Source: Deltaproteobacteria bacterium
GTDB lineage: Bacteria; Myxococcota_A; UBA796; SXON01
Assembly (NCBI GenBank): GCA_947490345.1
Contig: CANLGL010000006.1
Coordinates: forward strand, 1-64,000
Direction: 5' to 3'
DNA: 64,000 nucleotides
Shown here: positions 7,682-18,375 of the stretch, in pieces
Position numbering within the stretch: position 1 is the stretch's first letter
How the letters are laid out: each line of letters begins with the position of its first letter
Notes under the pieces: generated by a model
What the model was told of the DNA's origin: nothing
What the model saw: only the letters and a program-made list of their open reading frames with translations
The model's database searches: none
Translations under genes and position numbers: made by a program

Positions 7682-10317
7682 ACGATGCCCAACGCGGCGT
7701 GAGCGGCAGCGAGCCGCGCGACCGGCACGCGGAACGGTGAGCAGGAGACGTAGTCGAGCCCGATGGCGTGGAAGAAAGCAACCCCGGTGGGGTCACCGCC
7801 GTGTTCACCGCACACACCAAGCTTGATCCTTGGCTTTGCGGCGCGGCCTCGCGTGGCCGCCATCTTCACCAGCTCGCCCACGCCGCTGACGTCGAACACC
7901 GAGAGCGGCGAGTTGACCAACAGGCCCTTCACCACGTAGTCCGTGAAGAACTTGCCCATGTCATCGCGAGAGAACCCGTAGGTCATCTGGGTGAGATCGT
8001 TGGTGCCGAAGGAGAAGAAGTCGGCGTGGGCCGCGACCTCACCCGCCAGAACGCACGCGCGCGGCAGCTCGATCATCGTGCCCACGGTGTAGTTGATGCG
8101 AACCTTGCTTTCGGCCAGGACCTCTTCCGCCGTCTCCTCGACCTGCTCGCGACAGCGTTGAAGTTCGCTCGGCATCGAGACCAGGGGGATCATCACCTCG
8201 GGAATGACGACGATGCCTTCCTTGGCGGCGAGCACGGCCGCCTCGAAGATCGCGCGCACCTGGGTGTTGTAGACCTCTGGCGTGGTGACCCCGATGCGGC
8301 AGCCGCGGTGGCCCATCATCGGGTTGGACTCGTGGAGTTGCTTCAGGCGCTCCTTCAACGTCTCCACCCGGGCGCCCAGATCCTTGGCCACGAGCGAGAT
8401 TTCTTCGTCGCGACTGGGAAGGAACTCGTGCAGCGGGGGATCGAGCAGCCGGATGGTGACCGGAAGCCCGTCCATCGCCCGGAAGATCTCGAGGAAGTCC
8501 TGCCGCTGGATCGGCAGCACTTGCGCGAGCGCGCGCTGGCGGCTGCGTTCGTCTTCCGCGAGGATCATCTGGCGCATGGCGCGTAGTGCGGTGGGCTCGA
8601 AGAACATGTGCTCGGTGCGACAGAGGCCGATGCCGACCGCGCCGAGGCGCCGGGCGTTGGCCGCATCGGGACCGGTGTCGGCGTTCGCCCGCACCTTGAG
8701 GCGTGCGCGTTTGTCCGCCCAGCCCAGGAGCTTGCCCATGGCGCCGGAGTCGGTAGGCGGCGCCAGCGTCGGGATCTCGCCCTCGAAGACCTCGCCCGTG
8801 CCGCCGTCGATGGTGATCCAGTCGCCGCGCTTGATGACGGTGTCGCCTGCGTAGAAGAGCTGCCGGCCGTAATCGACCACGATGTCGGTGCAGCCAACCA
8901 CACAGGGCTTGCCCATGCCGCGAGCAACGACCGCCGCATGCGACGTCTGCCCGCCGCGCGCGGTGAGAATTCCGCGGGACAGGGTCATGCCCTGGATGTC
9001 CTCGGGGCTGGTCTCCAAGCGCACCAAAACGCACGGCTCGCCCTTTTCAGCCATCTCCTGCGCTTCTTCGCTGTGGAACACGACGTGACCGCTGGCCGCG
9101 CCGGGCGAGGCGTCGAGCCCCTTGGCGATGCGCTTGCGCTTGGCGTCGGGGTCGAGCACCGGACGCAGCACCAGCTCCAAGTCGGTGGCCTTGAGCCGGC
9201 CGAGGGCTTCTTCTTCGCTGATGAGCCCCTCGTCGACCATGTCGACGACGATCTGCACGCCGGCGGCGGGAGTGCGCTTGCCGTTGCGCGTCTGCAACAT
9301 GAAGAGGCGGCCCTCTTCGATGGTGAACTCGATGTCCTGCATGTCGCGGTAGTGCAGTTCGAGCTTCTTCTGTGCCGCGAACAGCTCGGCGTAGGCTTCC
9401 GGCAAGAACTCGTCGAGCGTTTGACCGGTCGCGACACCCGCGTCACGATTGATCGGATTCGGGTTGTGGGTGCCCGCGACGACGTCCTCGCCCTGGGCGT
9501 TGGGCAGCCACTCGCCAAAGAACACCTTCGCGCCGCTCTTCGGGTTGCGGGTAAAACAGACGCCGGTGGCCGAACGCTGTCCCATGTTCCCAAAAACCAT
9601 CGCCTGCACGTTGACCGCGGTGCCGACGTCGTCCCCGATGCCGTGGGTCTTGCGGTAGTACCGCGCCCGCTGGCTGTTGAAGCTCTTGAACACCGCCTCG
9701 ATCGACAGCTTGAGCTGCTCACGCGGGTCGACCGGGAAGGCGCCGGCCTGGTCGGCGACCACGTCCTTGAGCTTGACGACGAGCGCCTGGAGCTCGGGAA
9801 TGCTCATGTCGCGCGGCTCACGGCCATGCGCGTGCTCTTCTACGACCTGGTGAAAGCGGGTGTAGTGGATGCCGAGGACCACGTCGCCGAACATCGTGAT
9901 GAAGCGACGGTAGCTGTCCCACGCGAAGGTAGGGTTGACCGAACGCGCGGCGAGCCCGTGCACCGTCTCGTCGTTGAGGCCAAGGTTGAGCACCGTGTCC
10001 ATCATGCCCGGCATCGATGCCGGTGCGCCCGACCGGACCGAGAACAAAAGCGGGTTCTCCGCGTCGCCGAAACGACGACCCATGCGCTCTTCGACCACTG
10101 CGAGCGCAGCGTTCGCCTGGTCCCACATCGTGTCCGGGTACGCCTCGGCGTTCTTGAACCAGTGGTTGCAGGCGTCGGTCACGATGGTGAACCCCGGGGG
10201 TACCGGAAGCCCGATCCGCGTCATCTCGGCGAGGCCAGCGCCCTTTCCGCCGAGGGTGCGCTTCATCGATCCGTCACCGTCCGCGACGCCGTTGCCGAAG
10301 GAGTACACCCATTGCAT
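7678..10317 (-). CDS. ppdK: Pyruvate, phosphate dikinase
   Basis: 879 residues, the usual PPDK length. It interconverts pyruvate + ATP + Pi and PEP + AMP + PPi in the cytoplasm. The N-terminal nucleotide-binding domain starts with LGGKGAGLAEM and contains FSVRSGAPASMPGMMDTVLN. The swivelling phosphohistidine domain has GGQTSHAAVVARGMGKPCVVG with catalytic His460; Thr458, two residues earlier, is the position targeted by PPDK regulatory proteins where those exist. The C-terminal PEP/pyruvate barrel has GFSRDDM and GVCGEHGGDP. It is the first recognised gene of a run continuing through two lipoproteins, mutY and a small charged protein; the functional link to the lipoproteins is unclear. Confidence 0.97.
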   Translation of the reverse strand: MQWVYSFGNGVADGDGSMKRTLGGKGAGLAEMTRIGLPVPPGFTIVTDACNHWFKNAEAYPDTMWDQANAALAVVEERMGRRFGDAENPLLFSVRSGAPASMPGMMDTVLNLGLNDETVHGLAARSVNPTFAWDSYRRFITMFGDVVLGIHYTRFHQVVEEHAHGREPRDMSIPELQALVVKLKDVVADQAGAFPVDPREQLKLSIEAVFKSFNSQRARYYRKTHGIGDDVGTAVNVQAMVFGNMGQRSATGVCFTRNPKSGAKVFFGEWLPNAQGEDVVAGTHNPNPINRDAGVATGQTLDEFLPEAYAELFAAQKKLELHYRDMQDIEFTIEEGRLFMLQTRNGKRTPAAGVQIVVDMVDEGLISEEEALGRLKATDLELVLRPVLDPDAKRKRIAKGLDASPGAASGHVVFHSEEAQEMAEKGEPCVLVRLETSPEDIQGMTLSRGILTARGGQTSHAAVVARGMGKPCVVGCTDIVVDYGRQLFYAGDTVIKRGDWITIDGGTGEVFEGEIPTLAPPTDSGAMGKLLGWADKRARLKVRANADTGPDAANARRLGAVGIGLCRTEHMFFEPTALRAMRQMILAEDERSRQRALAQVLPIQRQDFLEIFRAMDGLPVTIRLLDPPLHEFLPSRDEEISLVAKDLGARVETLKERLKQLHESNPMMGHRGCRIGVTTPEVYNTQVRAIFEAAVLAAKEGIVVIPEVMIPLVSMPSELQRCREQVEETAEEVLAESKVRINYTVGTMIELPRACVLAGEVAAHADFFSFGTNDLTQMTYGFSRDDMGKFFTDYVVKGLLVNSPLSVFDVSGVGELVKMAATRGRAAKPRIKLGVCGEHGGDPTGVAFFHAIGLDYVSCSPFRVPVARLAAAHAALGIV

Positions 10318-10350
10318 CGAACCAGACCTCAGGTTGTCGGGCGCCGGTGA

Positions 10351-10968
10351 CTAATCCGCCCCGCCGTGGTGTGCTTGTCGCAAAGGGTCGGGATCTCGTG
10401 AGAGCAGGTGTTGCAGGCAGTCGCGGAGCGACTCAGCTTCCTCCTCCGAAAGTATGTCGTCAAAGAGCACGTCGCGATCGCCGCTCCGGCTCACGACGTA
10501 CACCGTCCAGATCACGCGGACGCCGCTGAAGAAACCACGAAACGGTCGGCGGCGGAGCTCGCCAAGCGTCTGCGGCATGGTCCCGCCACCGTCGCTGTTG
10601 TTCCGGACGAGCTCGTAGCCGTAGGTGAAAAGCGACACTTCCGAAAGCGGCATGCGCCCGCTGCCCGGCCACGGGAAGGGACCGTGCCAGGCGCCAAGGT
10701 GGGCGTCGGTGAACTCCACCGTCCGGGCGTTGAACGCCAACGCTGCGAGCAGGTAGCCGGCGAGGGTGCAGGCGAGCAGCCCACCCACCAGCGGCGCTTC
10801 CATCGGGGCCGTCGCGAGGTACGGACCGGCATATCGCACCAGGAGCCCGAGCCCTGCAAGCGCAAACAGGGAGCGCAACCCCCGACGGACCGACGTGCGA
10901 CGCTCGCTTACCCGGACGAAGTCACGCCCAATCACCAGCCGGTAGGTGTCAGGCAGCGCCAGGTGCAC
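10351..10968 (-). CDS. Hypothetical membrane protein with two TM helices
   Basis: 205 residues from GTG 10968. Two adjacent hydrophobic helices (about 31-52 and 58-79) separate a short N-terminal strand-rich segment (YRLVIGRDFVRVSERR) from a C-terminal soluble part (VEFTDAHLGAWHGPFPWPGSGRMPLSEVSLFTYGYEL...). This is the arrangement of PH-like/DUF membrane proteins with a beta-sandwich after paired helices. It lies 33 bp upstream of ppdK and is divergent from rsmE across only 31 bp. I do not recognise a family with certainty. Confidence 0.65.
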   Translation of the reverse strand: MHLALPDTYRLVIGRDFVRVSERRTSVRRGLRSLFALAGLGLLVRYAGPYLATAPMEAPLVGGLLACTLAGYLLAALAFNARTVEFTDAHLGAWHGPFPWPGSGRMPLSEVSLFTYGYELVRNNSDGGGTMPQTLGELRRRPFRGFFSGVRVIWTVYVVSRSGDRDVLFDDILSEEEAESLRDCLQHLLSRDPDPLRQAHHGGAD

Positions 10969-10999
10969 AACGCCCGGGTAACCGGATTAGCCCCGCGCC

Positions 11000-11713
11000 A
11001 TGAACCTGGTGCTCTTCGAGCCCGGCGAGCTCGACGCGCCGTTGCCTCGCGGCGACGTCCGCGCCAGGCACATCGTCGAGGTCCTCCGCTTGGGCGTGGG
11101 CGCCACGATCGAGGCCGGCGTGATCGATGGCGTGGTTGGTGTCGCGACGTTGACCGAGGTTGGCGCCGCCGCGCTGCGATTGTCGTTTGAGCCAGGTGCC
11201 GAGCCCCCTCCCCTCCCCGACATCACCCTGGTTGTCGGCCTTCCGCGGCCACCGTCGGCTCGCGACGTTCTGCGCGATGCGACGACGCTCGGCGTGCGGG
11301 CGATCCACTTCGTCACCCCTCAGCTCGGCGACCCCAACTACGCGACCAGCAGCCTCTGGAAGACGGGCGAGTGGCGCCGCCAGCTGATCCAGGGCGCAGG
11401 CCAGGCCCGCTGCACCCGGCTGCCCGCGGTGACGTGGGGGCGCCGGCTGGCGACGGTGCTCGCGGAGTCGCCGGCGACCGAGCGCCTCGCCCTGCACAAC
11501 GACGAGGCAGCGGCGCCGCTGTCGCGATGGCGGCGGGCCGACGGAGGCAGCGGGGTGCTGGTCGCAATCGGGCCCGAGCGTGGGTGGGGACCGCGGGACC
11601 TGGTCGCGTTGAGTGAGGGGGGATGCAGCCTCTGGCACTTGGGGCGGCGGGTCTTGCGCGTCGAGCTGGCGGTGGCGGCGGCGTTGACGTTGGTGGGGGC
11701 CGCGCGGGGGTAG
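11000..11713 (+). CDS. rsmE: 16S rRNA m3U1498 methyltransferase RsmE
   Basis: A 237-residue SPOUT-class methyltransferase that modifies U1498 of 16S rRNA using SAM. The N-terminal PUA-like region has RARHIVEVLRLGVGATIEAG. The SPOUT core has the family sequence LVAIGPERGW and the terminal knot LGRRVLRVELAVAAAL, equivalent to the usual LG.RiLR.ETA; here VE replaces the more common ET. It is monocistronic, divergent from the membrane protein at 10351 and convergent with glyS. Confidence 0.93.
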   Translation: MNLVLFEPGELDAPLPRGDVRARHIVEVLRLGVGATIEAGVIDGVVGVATLTEVGAAALRLSFEPGAEPPPLPDITLVVGLPRPPSARDVLRDATTLGVRAIHFVTPQLGDPNYATSSLWKTGEWRRQLIQGAGQARCTRLPAVTWGRRLATVLAESPATERLALHNDEAAAPLSRWRRADGGSGVLVAIGPERGWGPRDLVALSEGGCSLWHLGRRVLRVELAVAAALTLVGAARG

Positions 11714-11802
11714 GAGCCCGCCGGCTGGTTGTGCCCGAGCCGCCTCATCCGCGCTGTACGCGAAGCGCGCGGGCGAGGGCCCTTTCCGTATCGGCGCCGG
11801 TA

Positions 11803-11827
11803 CCCGGACGTTGATGAGGCCGGCCAG
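11803..11827 (+). repeat. Dispersed 25-bp intergenic repeat, copy B
   Basis: It matches copy A at 514-538 at 23 of 25 positions (CCCGGACGTTGATGAGG then CCGGCCAG). It lies in the 126-bp gap between the convergent rsmE and glyS genes, 13 bp beyond the glyS stop. Nothing else is recognised in this gap. Confidence 0.6.
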
Positions 11828-11839
11828 AATCCGAGCCCC

Positions 11840-13878
11840 TCAGCCCGTCGACAACCTCGAGAAGTCAGCCAGCGTCGAGAACCGCGCCACGATCCCCCGC
11901 AAGAGCCCCAGCCGCGCCGCGCGCAGCGTCGGCTCCTCGGCCATGACCATGACCCCGTCGAAGTAGGCGTCCACCAGCGGGCGCAAGCCCACCAGCGAAG
12001 CGAGCCGCTCGTCGACACGCCCCGACGCCGGGATCGCAACGACCGCATCACGAAGCGCACGACCGACCGCTTCCAACGCGGCAGCATCGAGCTCCTGGAG
12101 AGGCCCGCCCTCCCCAGGGTTCTGCTTGACCAGCCCCGCCACCCGGCGGAAGGTGACCCGAATCGCGGCCATCTGTCCCCCCTCGGCAAGCTGGCCGAAG
12201 GCGCGCGCGCGCGCCGCGATGTCGCCGATACCGGTGCTGCCGGTGGCGGCGACCGCCTCTACGACATCGGTGGGAACGCCTTCTCCGCCGAGCAGCGCCT
12301 TCAGACGCGCCAGCACGAATTCGGTCAACTCCTCGCTCCCGGCGACCCCTGCCGCCGAAAACAGCTCCGGCACCGAGGCCGAGGACAAGGTCCCCATCCC
12401 GCCAAGCACCACTGCCACCACCCCGCCCGCTGCCCGCCGAAGCGCCAGCGCGTCCCCGCCCCCCTTGGGCGCATGCCCCGCGGCAAACGCCGCGTCCAAC
12501 AGGGTCAGACGCTCAGCCAGCGACAGTGCCGAGCCCTCAGCAGAGGTCGGGATGCTGTCGCCCGCGAACCGGGGATGGTAATGCTCTTCGACCGCGAGCG
12601 CGACGCGAGCGTTGATATGCTCGACATCCTCCAGGAGCTTGCGGCCGACGTGGCCCTGGAGCTCGGGGAACTCGCCGACCATCAGCGTGGGGAGGTCGGA
12701 TTTGCAGAGGAGGCCCGCTTGACGCGTGCGGTCAGCGTCCGCGCCGCAAAGCCCGGCCAGCCCGACGCCGGCTTCGGCCACGATGGCCTGCCGCTGGAGC
12801 ATGGTCAGCGCGCGGCCGTCGGCCCCCTTGACCTCACGGAGCCACAACATGCCGGACAGGCGCTTTCCGTGCTCCACGAGCGGCTTCTTTGCGTCCTCGC
12901 CGAAGAAGAACTTCGCGTCGTGAAAGCGCGCGGCAAGCACCCGCGCATTGCCGCGGGCGATGAGCGCCGCGTCGCCATGCGGGTTGTTCGTCGCCACCAG
13001 GAACTGGTTGGTCAGCGCGCCATCGCGGTAGAGCGGGAAATAACGTTGGTTCACCTTCATGCTTTCGACGAGCAGTCGCGGCGGGAGCGACAAGAGCGCC
13101 GCGTCGAACTCGCCGACGATCACCGTCGGCTTCTCCACGAGGTTGGTGACCTCGTCCACAAGGGCCTCGTCCAGGTTGAGCTCGGCGCCCAGATCGGCCG
13201 AGCGCTCGCCAAGCAGACGCACCAGCCGGGCACGTCGGGTCGCGACATCGGCGACGACGTCGCGTTCGAGGAGGGTCTGCTCCCATTGGGCAGCGCTCAC
13301 GACGGCGAAGGGCTCAGGAAACCACAACCAATGGCCGACGCTCGAGGCCACCGTCGGCTGACCGCAGACGCTCGCCGGAACGAGGGCCCCGTCCAACACC
13401 GCGCAGACATACTGGATCGGCCGTGGGAATTGCTCACGCCGCTTTCCCCAGCGCATCGTCTTGCGAAACGGAATGCCGAGGATGGCTGCTTCCAGGCCGG
13501 CCGCAACGAGATCGACCAGGCGCTCGCCGCCTTCCATCCGGAGGGCGGCAACCACCTCCCCCTTGGGACCGGCCACGCGCTGGAGCGCGTCGACGCTGAC
13601 GCCCATCTTCGCCGCGAACGCCAACGCCGCCGGACCGGGAACCCCGTCCTCGAACGCCGCTGCCACGGGGGGTCCGGTCACCAACTTCTCGACACGGGGC
13701 GTCTCGGCCTGGACGTCGCCAAATGCTACCGCGATACGACGGGGAGTGGCCCAGGCGCGAGGCGCGGTCGTTGTCAAAGGGCCGAGCAGCTTCGTCATCG
13801 ACGCCGCGAAACCCTCCATGGTGGAGACGACGAAACGGGCGGGAAGCTCTTCACAGCCGATCTCGATGAAGAGCTCGC

Positions 13879-13882
<4 letters not shown>
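11840..13882 (-). CDS. glyS: Glycyl-tRNA synthetase beta subunit
   Basis: 680-residue tRNA-binding subunit of the bacterial alpha2-beta2 glycyl-tRNA synthetase. The N-terminus [15 protein letters not shown] is diagnostic. Other conserved blocks are [32 protein letters not shown] (with FLVATNN following) and, near the C-terminus, a DALR-type anticodon-binding region ([24 protein letters not shown]). The ATG overlaps the glyQ stop as ATGA, so the two subunits are translationally coupled. Length is close to typical. Confidence 0.97.
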
Positions 13883-14811
<929 letters not shown>

Positions 14812-14833
14812 GCAGCGCTCGAAGTCGCGCGAG

Positions 14834-15865
14834 CTAACCGCCCAACCTACCCCGCGCGAAAACCGCGGCCGCCTTCTCGTCGGACAGGCGGTACAACGCC
14901 CAGCCCGCCACGGGGAGTCCGACCAGACAGCACGCGCCACTACAAGGCACGGCCGCGAGGCCGAGGAGCACGCGGACCAGCATCAGGTTTCGGAGCGCGC
15001 GCATCCGCAAGCCCGCCAGGATCAGGCAGATCGCGAAGACCATCGCGGTGAGGAAGAAGAGGAGCGGCCACGCGTTGGCGGTGAGCAGGTCCTGGTAGCC
15101 GGAGATGCCCCGAGCCAGAATGATGTCGGCGCGGTGTTTGAAGACGTTGAAGCCCGCGTAGGTCAGCGCCAAGCCAGCGCCAAGCATCGAGACCGACGCT
15201 GTCACCAGCATCACCGTGCCCAAGGTCCGGATCGAGGCTGCATATTCCCGATACTCGGGGCGATCATGAAGCGGCGTCTCGCCCTTGAGGCGGTAGGTGG
15301 GGTCGTAGCCCAGGCCGGCGGAGATGCCCTGGCCCAGCGCCCGCGGCGTCGAGGCCTGCACCCACCAGCCCTGCGAGGGCCCCTCCGCGAGGCCCTGACC
15401 CGCATGGTAGCGGCGCTCGAGGAACCGAACCAGCGCCTGGGAAGCCGGGGTGCCGCGCACCTGCGGTATGGCGCGCATCTCCGCGACGGAGGGGTTGCCA
15501 CCCTGCCCGCGCCACGCCAGGAACGCCTCGTTGTGCGCGCGCGCATCGGCGAGTACCCGGCCACCAAGCGCGGCCGGCGACAGGCCGGCGTACGCGTGCG
15601 TGAAGAGCGTGTCCGGGCAGGCGACGTGCACGGAAACGCCGGCCACGACGCACCGGTACACCCACTCCTCCCCGGGGTCGTAGCCCGGGAAACAGAGGTG
15701 GACCCCGTCGACCCCGCCGCCCTCGTAGACACTGCGGGCGTTGAAGGCGCCCGCTTCGGGCACCTCCCCACCAGCGGTGACATCCGGCAGCCCCGCCTCG
15801 ACAAAACCGCGCAACAACCATGCATGCAGGTCGTCGGCGGCGCCGATCGCGGGGGGGATCACCAC
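14834..15865 (-). CDS. Hypothetical protein with three C-terminal TM helices
   Basis: 343 residues from GTG 15865 (a second GTG follows immediately). The first 200 residues form a soluble domain without recognised motifs ([63 protein letters not shown]). Three membrane helices follow at about 213-238, 262-288 and 293-320; the last contains [22 protein letters not shown], a small-residue and Cys-rich segment. It lies 10 bp after the small TM2-like protein and just before glyQ, so it may be co-transcribed with them. Function unknown. Confidence 0.65.
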   Translation of the reverse strand: MVIPPAIGAADDLHAWLLRGFVEAGLPDVTAGGEVPEAGAFNARSVYEGGGVDGVHLCFPGYDPGEEWVYRCVVAGVSVHVACPDTLFTHAYAGLSPAALGGRVLADARAHNEAFLAWRGQGGNPSVAEMRAIPQVRGTPASQALVRFLERRYHAGQGLAEGPSQGWWVQASTPRALGQGISAGLGYDPTYRLKGETPLHDRPEYREYAASIRTLGTVMLVTASVSMLGAGLALTYAGFNVFKHRADIILARGISGYQDLLTANAWPLLFFLTAMVFAICLILAGLRMRALRNLMLVRVLLGLAAVPCSGACCLVGLPVAGWALYRLSDEKAAAVFARGRLGG

Positions 15866-15875
15866 GCCGGGCGAA

Positions 15876-16145
15876 TCAGTCCTTGAAGATCATGTTGAGG
15901 AACTCGAGACCGTTCTCGTTCTCCCCAATGCTTTGCCCGCTCTGCAGCTTCTGGCCCAGGAGGTAGGCGTCGTACGCCATGACCAGGTACAGGAGGAAGC
16001 CGACCCCGCAGCACGGGGTGAAGATGATGCAGAGGACGACCCCGATCATGGCCTTCTTCTTCTGGCCCATCAGGAAGTAGCCAATCCACCCTAGGATACC
16101 AACCAGGATCGGGTTGGTGTCAGGCTTGTTGAGCATCTCGCCCAT
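15876..16145 (-). CDS. Small TM2-like membrane protein
   Basis: 89 residues. ATG 16145 is chosen because GGAG lies about 7 bases upstream and the product then begins MGEMLNKPDTNPILVGILGWIG; the longer frame adds a non-conserved tail. Two helices (ILVGILGWIGYFLMGQ and GVVLCIIFTPCCGVGFLLYLVMAYDAYLLG) with a short KKK loop match the layout of TM2/DUF-type small membrane proteins, including the Cys-Cys pair and the D(A/G)Y after helix 2. Role unknown. The 117 bp upstream, to 16262, hold no evident gene. Confidence 0.65.
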   Translation of the reverse strand: MGEMLNKPDTNPILVGILGWIGYFLMGQKKKAMIGVVLCIIFTPCCGVGFLLYLVMAYDAYLLGQKLQSGQSIGENENGLEFLNMIFKD

Positions 16146-16262
16146 GGGGAACTCCAGTATCGAAAGGGTGCCAGAAGCGGCGGCGCAACGGCCGGCCAGG
16201 GGTGGCTGCCGCATGCTGGCGCCGCATAGTCCGCCCCAGAAGCCGGGGCAACCCGCGGCGGC

Positions 16263-16967
16263 TCAGATCGCCAGTCCGGCGGGCAGAATTGGCACGAGTC
16301 CCCCCTCAGGGGCGATGTACTCGTACACGTCAGTGCCGGCCTCGCCGTTGCCGCGCACCGCGGTGAAGGTCACGTTGATGGCGCCTTCCGGAACACCGAA
16401 GACCGCAAACACGCCCGTTTCGCCAGTGGAGCTGAGGCCAGCCGTCGAAACCCCGGCATCGTCGAGGTAACAACCGGACCAGGTGGTCCCGTCGCCCGCG
16501 ATGACGCCGACCTCGACGCCGGGAAACTTCGGCCACTGGTTGGGGTCGGTCGAGAGCCCGGCATCGGCCCGGGCCTCGCCGAAGATGACGGCACCGACAT
16601 CACCGCGCGTCTCGCACTCCGTGAATGGAGCGGTGACCTCCGCCAACCATTCGGTCGTCGCGACCCACGGGAGTCCTGGCTCGGACTCGAAATCTTCGAG
16701 CCCGGCTACCCCCGAAAACGCCGTGGGGACGTATCCATCGGCGGCCACGCCCAGGAAGAAGCTGGCGCCCGCGCCCACCTCCACGTCAAAGGCGCCGGCG
16801 CTGTCGGTGGTGGCGGTTCCCACCACGTCGCCGTCGCGATTCTGGGTGGAGAGTGTCGCTCCGGACACCGGGGACCCATCCTCGGACGGGTCGTCGAGCA
16901 CCACGCCCGAAAAGAGCACTGTCGTCGCCTCCACGTCGCAGCCCAGGAAGAACAATAGGCCGCTCAC
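16263..16967 (-). CDS. Lipoprotein-like protein with carboxypeptidase-regulatory-like domain
   Basis: 234 residues from GTG 16967, which overlaps the previous stop as GTGA. The N-terminus MSGLLFFLGC puts Cys10 at a lipobox-like position. Residues about 15-75 (TTVLFSGVVLDDPSEDGSPVSGATLSTQNRDGDVVGTATTDSAGAFDVEVGAGASFFLGVAADGY) form a typical carboxypeptidase-regulatory/CNA-B-like beta sandwich. A second sandwich-like part follows (VEVGVIAGDGTTWSGCYLDDAG...). It forms a coupled pair with the lipoprotein at 16964-17659. No enzyme signature. Confidence 0.7.
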   Translation of the reverse strand: MSGLLFFLGCDVEATTVLFSGVVLDDPSEDGSPVSGATLSTQNRDGDVVGTATTDSAGAFDVEVGAGASFFLGVAADGYVPTAFSGVAGLEDFESEPGLPWVATTEWLAEVTAPFTECETRGDVGAVIFGEARADAGLSTDPNQWPKFPGVEVGVIAGDGTTWSGCYLDDAGVSTAGLSSTGETGVFAVFGVPEGAINVTFTAVRGNGEAGTDVYEYIAPEGGLVPILPAGLAI

Positions 16968-17659
16968 GACGCACCTGCCAGGTACCAGGCCATGATCACA
17001 TCGCCGGCGTCGGCCTGGTACACCTCGCTGCCATCGAGCCAGCTGACGACCACTTCCCCGGTGTCGGCGGACGAGGCGAACCAGCTGATCGGACCGAAGG
17101 TCACCACCGAGGCGGCGCCAGTCTCGTCCTCCAACCAGCAACCCGGCTGGTGCTCGACGCCCCCGGCGGTGACCGTGAGGTGCTGGCACTCCACCGAATC
17201 GTTCAGTGGCCGCCCGATGACCAGGACGTCGCCACGCTCCGCCACGTCTACCCAAAGGTCGCCGTCGCCCGACAGCGGGTCGAAGGTGGCCTCGATCCAC
17301 ACGTCCGTCACGCCGAACAGCGCTCCGGAAAGCCAGTTGCCATCGACTTCGGGCGCGTCACCCGCCCACACCGTCGGCCGCGTCAGGTCCGAGGTGATCC
17401 GGACCATGGCCGACGCCGCTGGCGCGACCCGGACCTCCCAGTAGCCAACGTAGTCCTCGTAGGGCTGCGCCGCGGGGAGCTGGCCGTCCGCGGCGAACGG
17501 ACTCGGCCAGAAGGTGACGCTCCCCTCCCCCAGGCGCTCTTCGCCGGGGGCATCCACGTCCATGTAGACGTAGCCGGCCCAACTGACCAGACCGTCGTCT
17601 TCCTCCGGCACCTCCTCGCATCCAAAAAAAAGCGCCGCCAGCACCATGGGGGTCAACAT
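16964..17659 (-). CDS. Lipoprotein-like protein, function unknown
   Basis: 231 residues. The ATG at 17659 lies inside the 3' end of recO (7-bp overlap). The signal-like N-terminus MLTPMVLAALFFGC has a lipobox ending at Cys14, followed by an acidic linker EEVPEEDDG, which would disfavour inner-membrane retention if the rules of other proteobacteria apply. The rest is predicted all-beta (VSWAGYVYMDVDAPGEERLGEGSVTFWP, VRITSDLTRPTVWAGDAPEVDGNWLSG). Cys pairs near the C-terminus (VECQHL and GCWLED) may form a disulphide. It is coupled to the following lipoprotein. Confidence 0.7.
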   Translation of the reverse strand: MLTPMVLAALFFGCEEVPEEDDGLVSWAGYVYMDVDAPGEERLGEGSVTFWPSPFAADGQLPAAQPYEDYVGYWEVRVAPAASAMVRITSDLTRPTVWAGDAPEVDGNWLSGALFGVTDVWIEATFDPLSGDGDLWVDVAERGDVLVIGRPLNDSVECQHLTVTAGGVEHQPGCWLEDETGAASVVTFGPISWFASSADTGEVVVSWLDGSEVYQADAGDVIMAWYLAGAS

Positions 17660-18375
17660 AGCCCGACCAACAACTGCCGCGACGCCAGCTCGTGGCCCAG
17701 CTGCGCCCGCACCAGGTCCGAAGCCACCCCGACAGCGACAGGATCCACCTCAACGTCGACCAGCTCGCGCAGGGGGGTCCGGCGCAATCGCTCAAGCTCG
17801 GCCAACACCTGGGCCGAAACGACGAGGCCACCGCCGCAGCGGGGGTGCACAGCGCCGCCACCGGCAGGCTCCAGGTGCATGGTTTGTTCGATCGCGCCAC
17901 CGCAAGCTCCGCAGCGATCGAGCGCGGGTGCCACCCCGGCGAAGGTCAGCGCCTTGAGCTCGAGCGCCGCCGCCAACGAAACGTCCGGGTCGCCCCGCAG
18001 GGCGTCCAGGAGCACCAACCAGGTGTCGAGCAGCCCGAACTGCTTGGGCTCAGCGTGGGCCTCCCTGGCCAACGCGCCGATCAGCTCGCAGCCGAACTGG
18101 GCCAGGGCGAGCCGGCCGTAGCCGGAGCGCAGGTGGATGCGGGGGTCCTCCACCGTCGCATCGACCAGGGTGTTGAGTCCACCTTCGCGTCCGTGACGCA
18201 GGCGCAGGCGCGCTCGGACGCCGATATCGAGCCCAGCCGGCTTACGACGCCCCAGCCGCTGAAAGGCGCCCACCTTTCCCTCGGTGGGGCTCAGTACCTT
18301 CAGGATCCGATCATCGTCGGCATAGGCGGACACCGAAAGGACGATGGCGACGACCTCCCGACCGGGATCACGCAC
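17653..18375 (-). CDS. recO: DNA repair protein RecO
   Basis: 240 residues. RecO loads RecA in the RecFOR pathway. The N-terminal OB fold is seen in EVVAIVLSVSAYADDDRILKVLSPTEGKVGAFQRLGRR, and the helical C-terminal domain contains a zinc-finger-like CGACGG...HPRCGGG. The start overlaps the mgtE stop by 8 bp and the end overlaps the following lipoprotein gene. Length is normal. Confidence 0.9.
   Translation of the reverse strand: MRDPGREVVAIVLSVSAYADDDRILKVLSPTEGKVGAFQRLGRRKPAGLDIGVRARLRLRHGREGGLNTLVDATVEDPRIHLRSGYGRLALAQFGCELIGALAREAHAEPKQFGLLDTWLVLLDALRGDPDVSLAAALELKALTFAGVAPALDRCGACGGAIEQTMHLEPAGGGAVHPRCGGGLVVSAQVLAELERLRRTPLRELVDVEVDPVAVGVASDLVRAQLGHELASRQLLVGLC

Noticed and set aside
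14812..14940. Longer GlyQ start at 14940
   Set aside because: The extra 43 residues are Arg-rich and overlap the end of the upstream gene; the conserved GlyQ N-terminus begins at the ATG at 14811.
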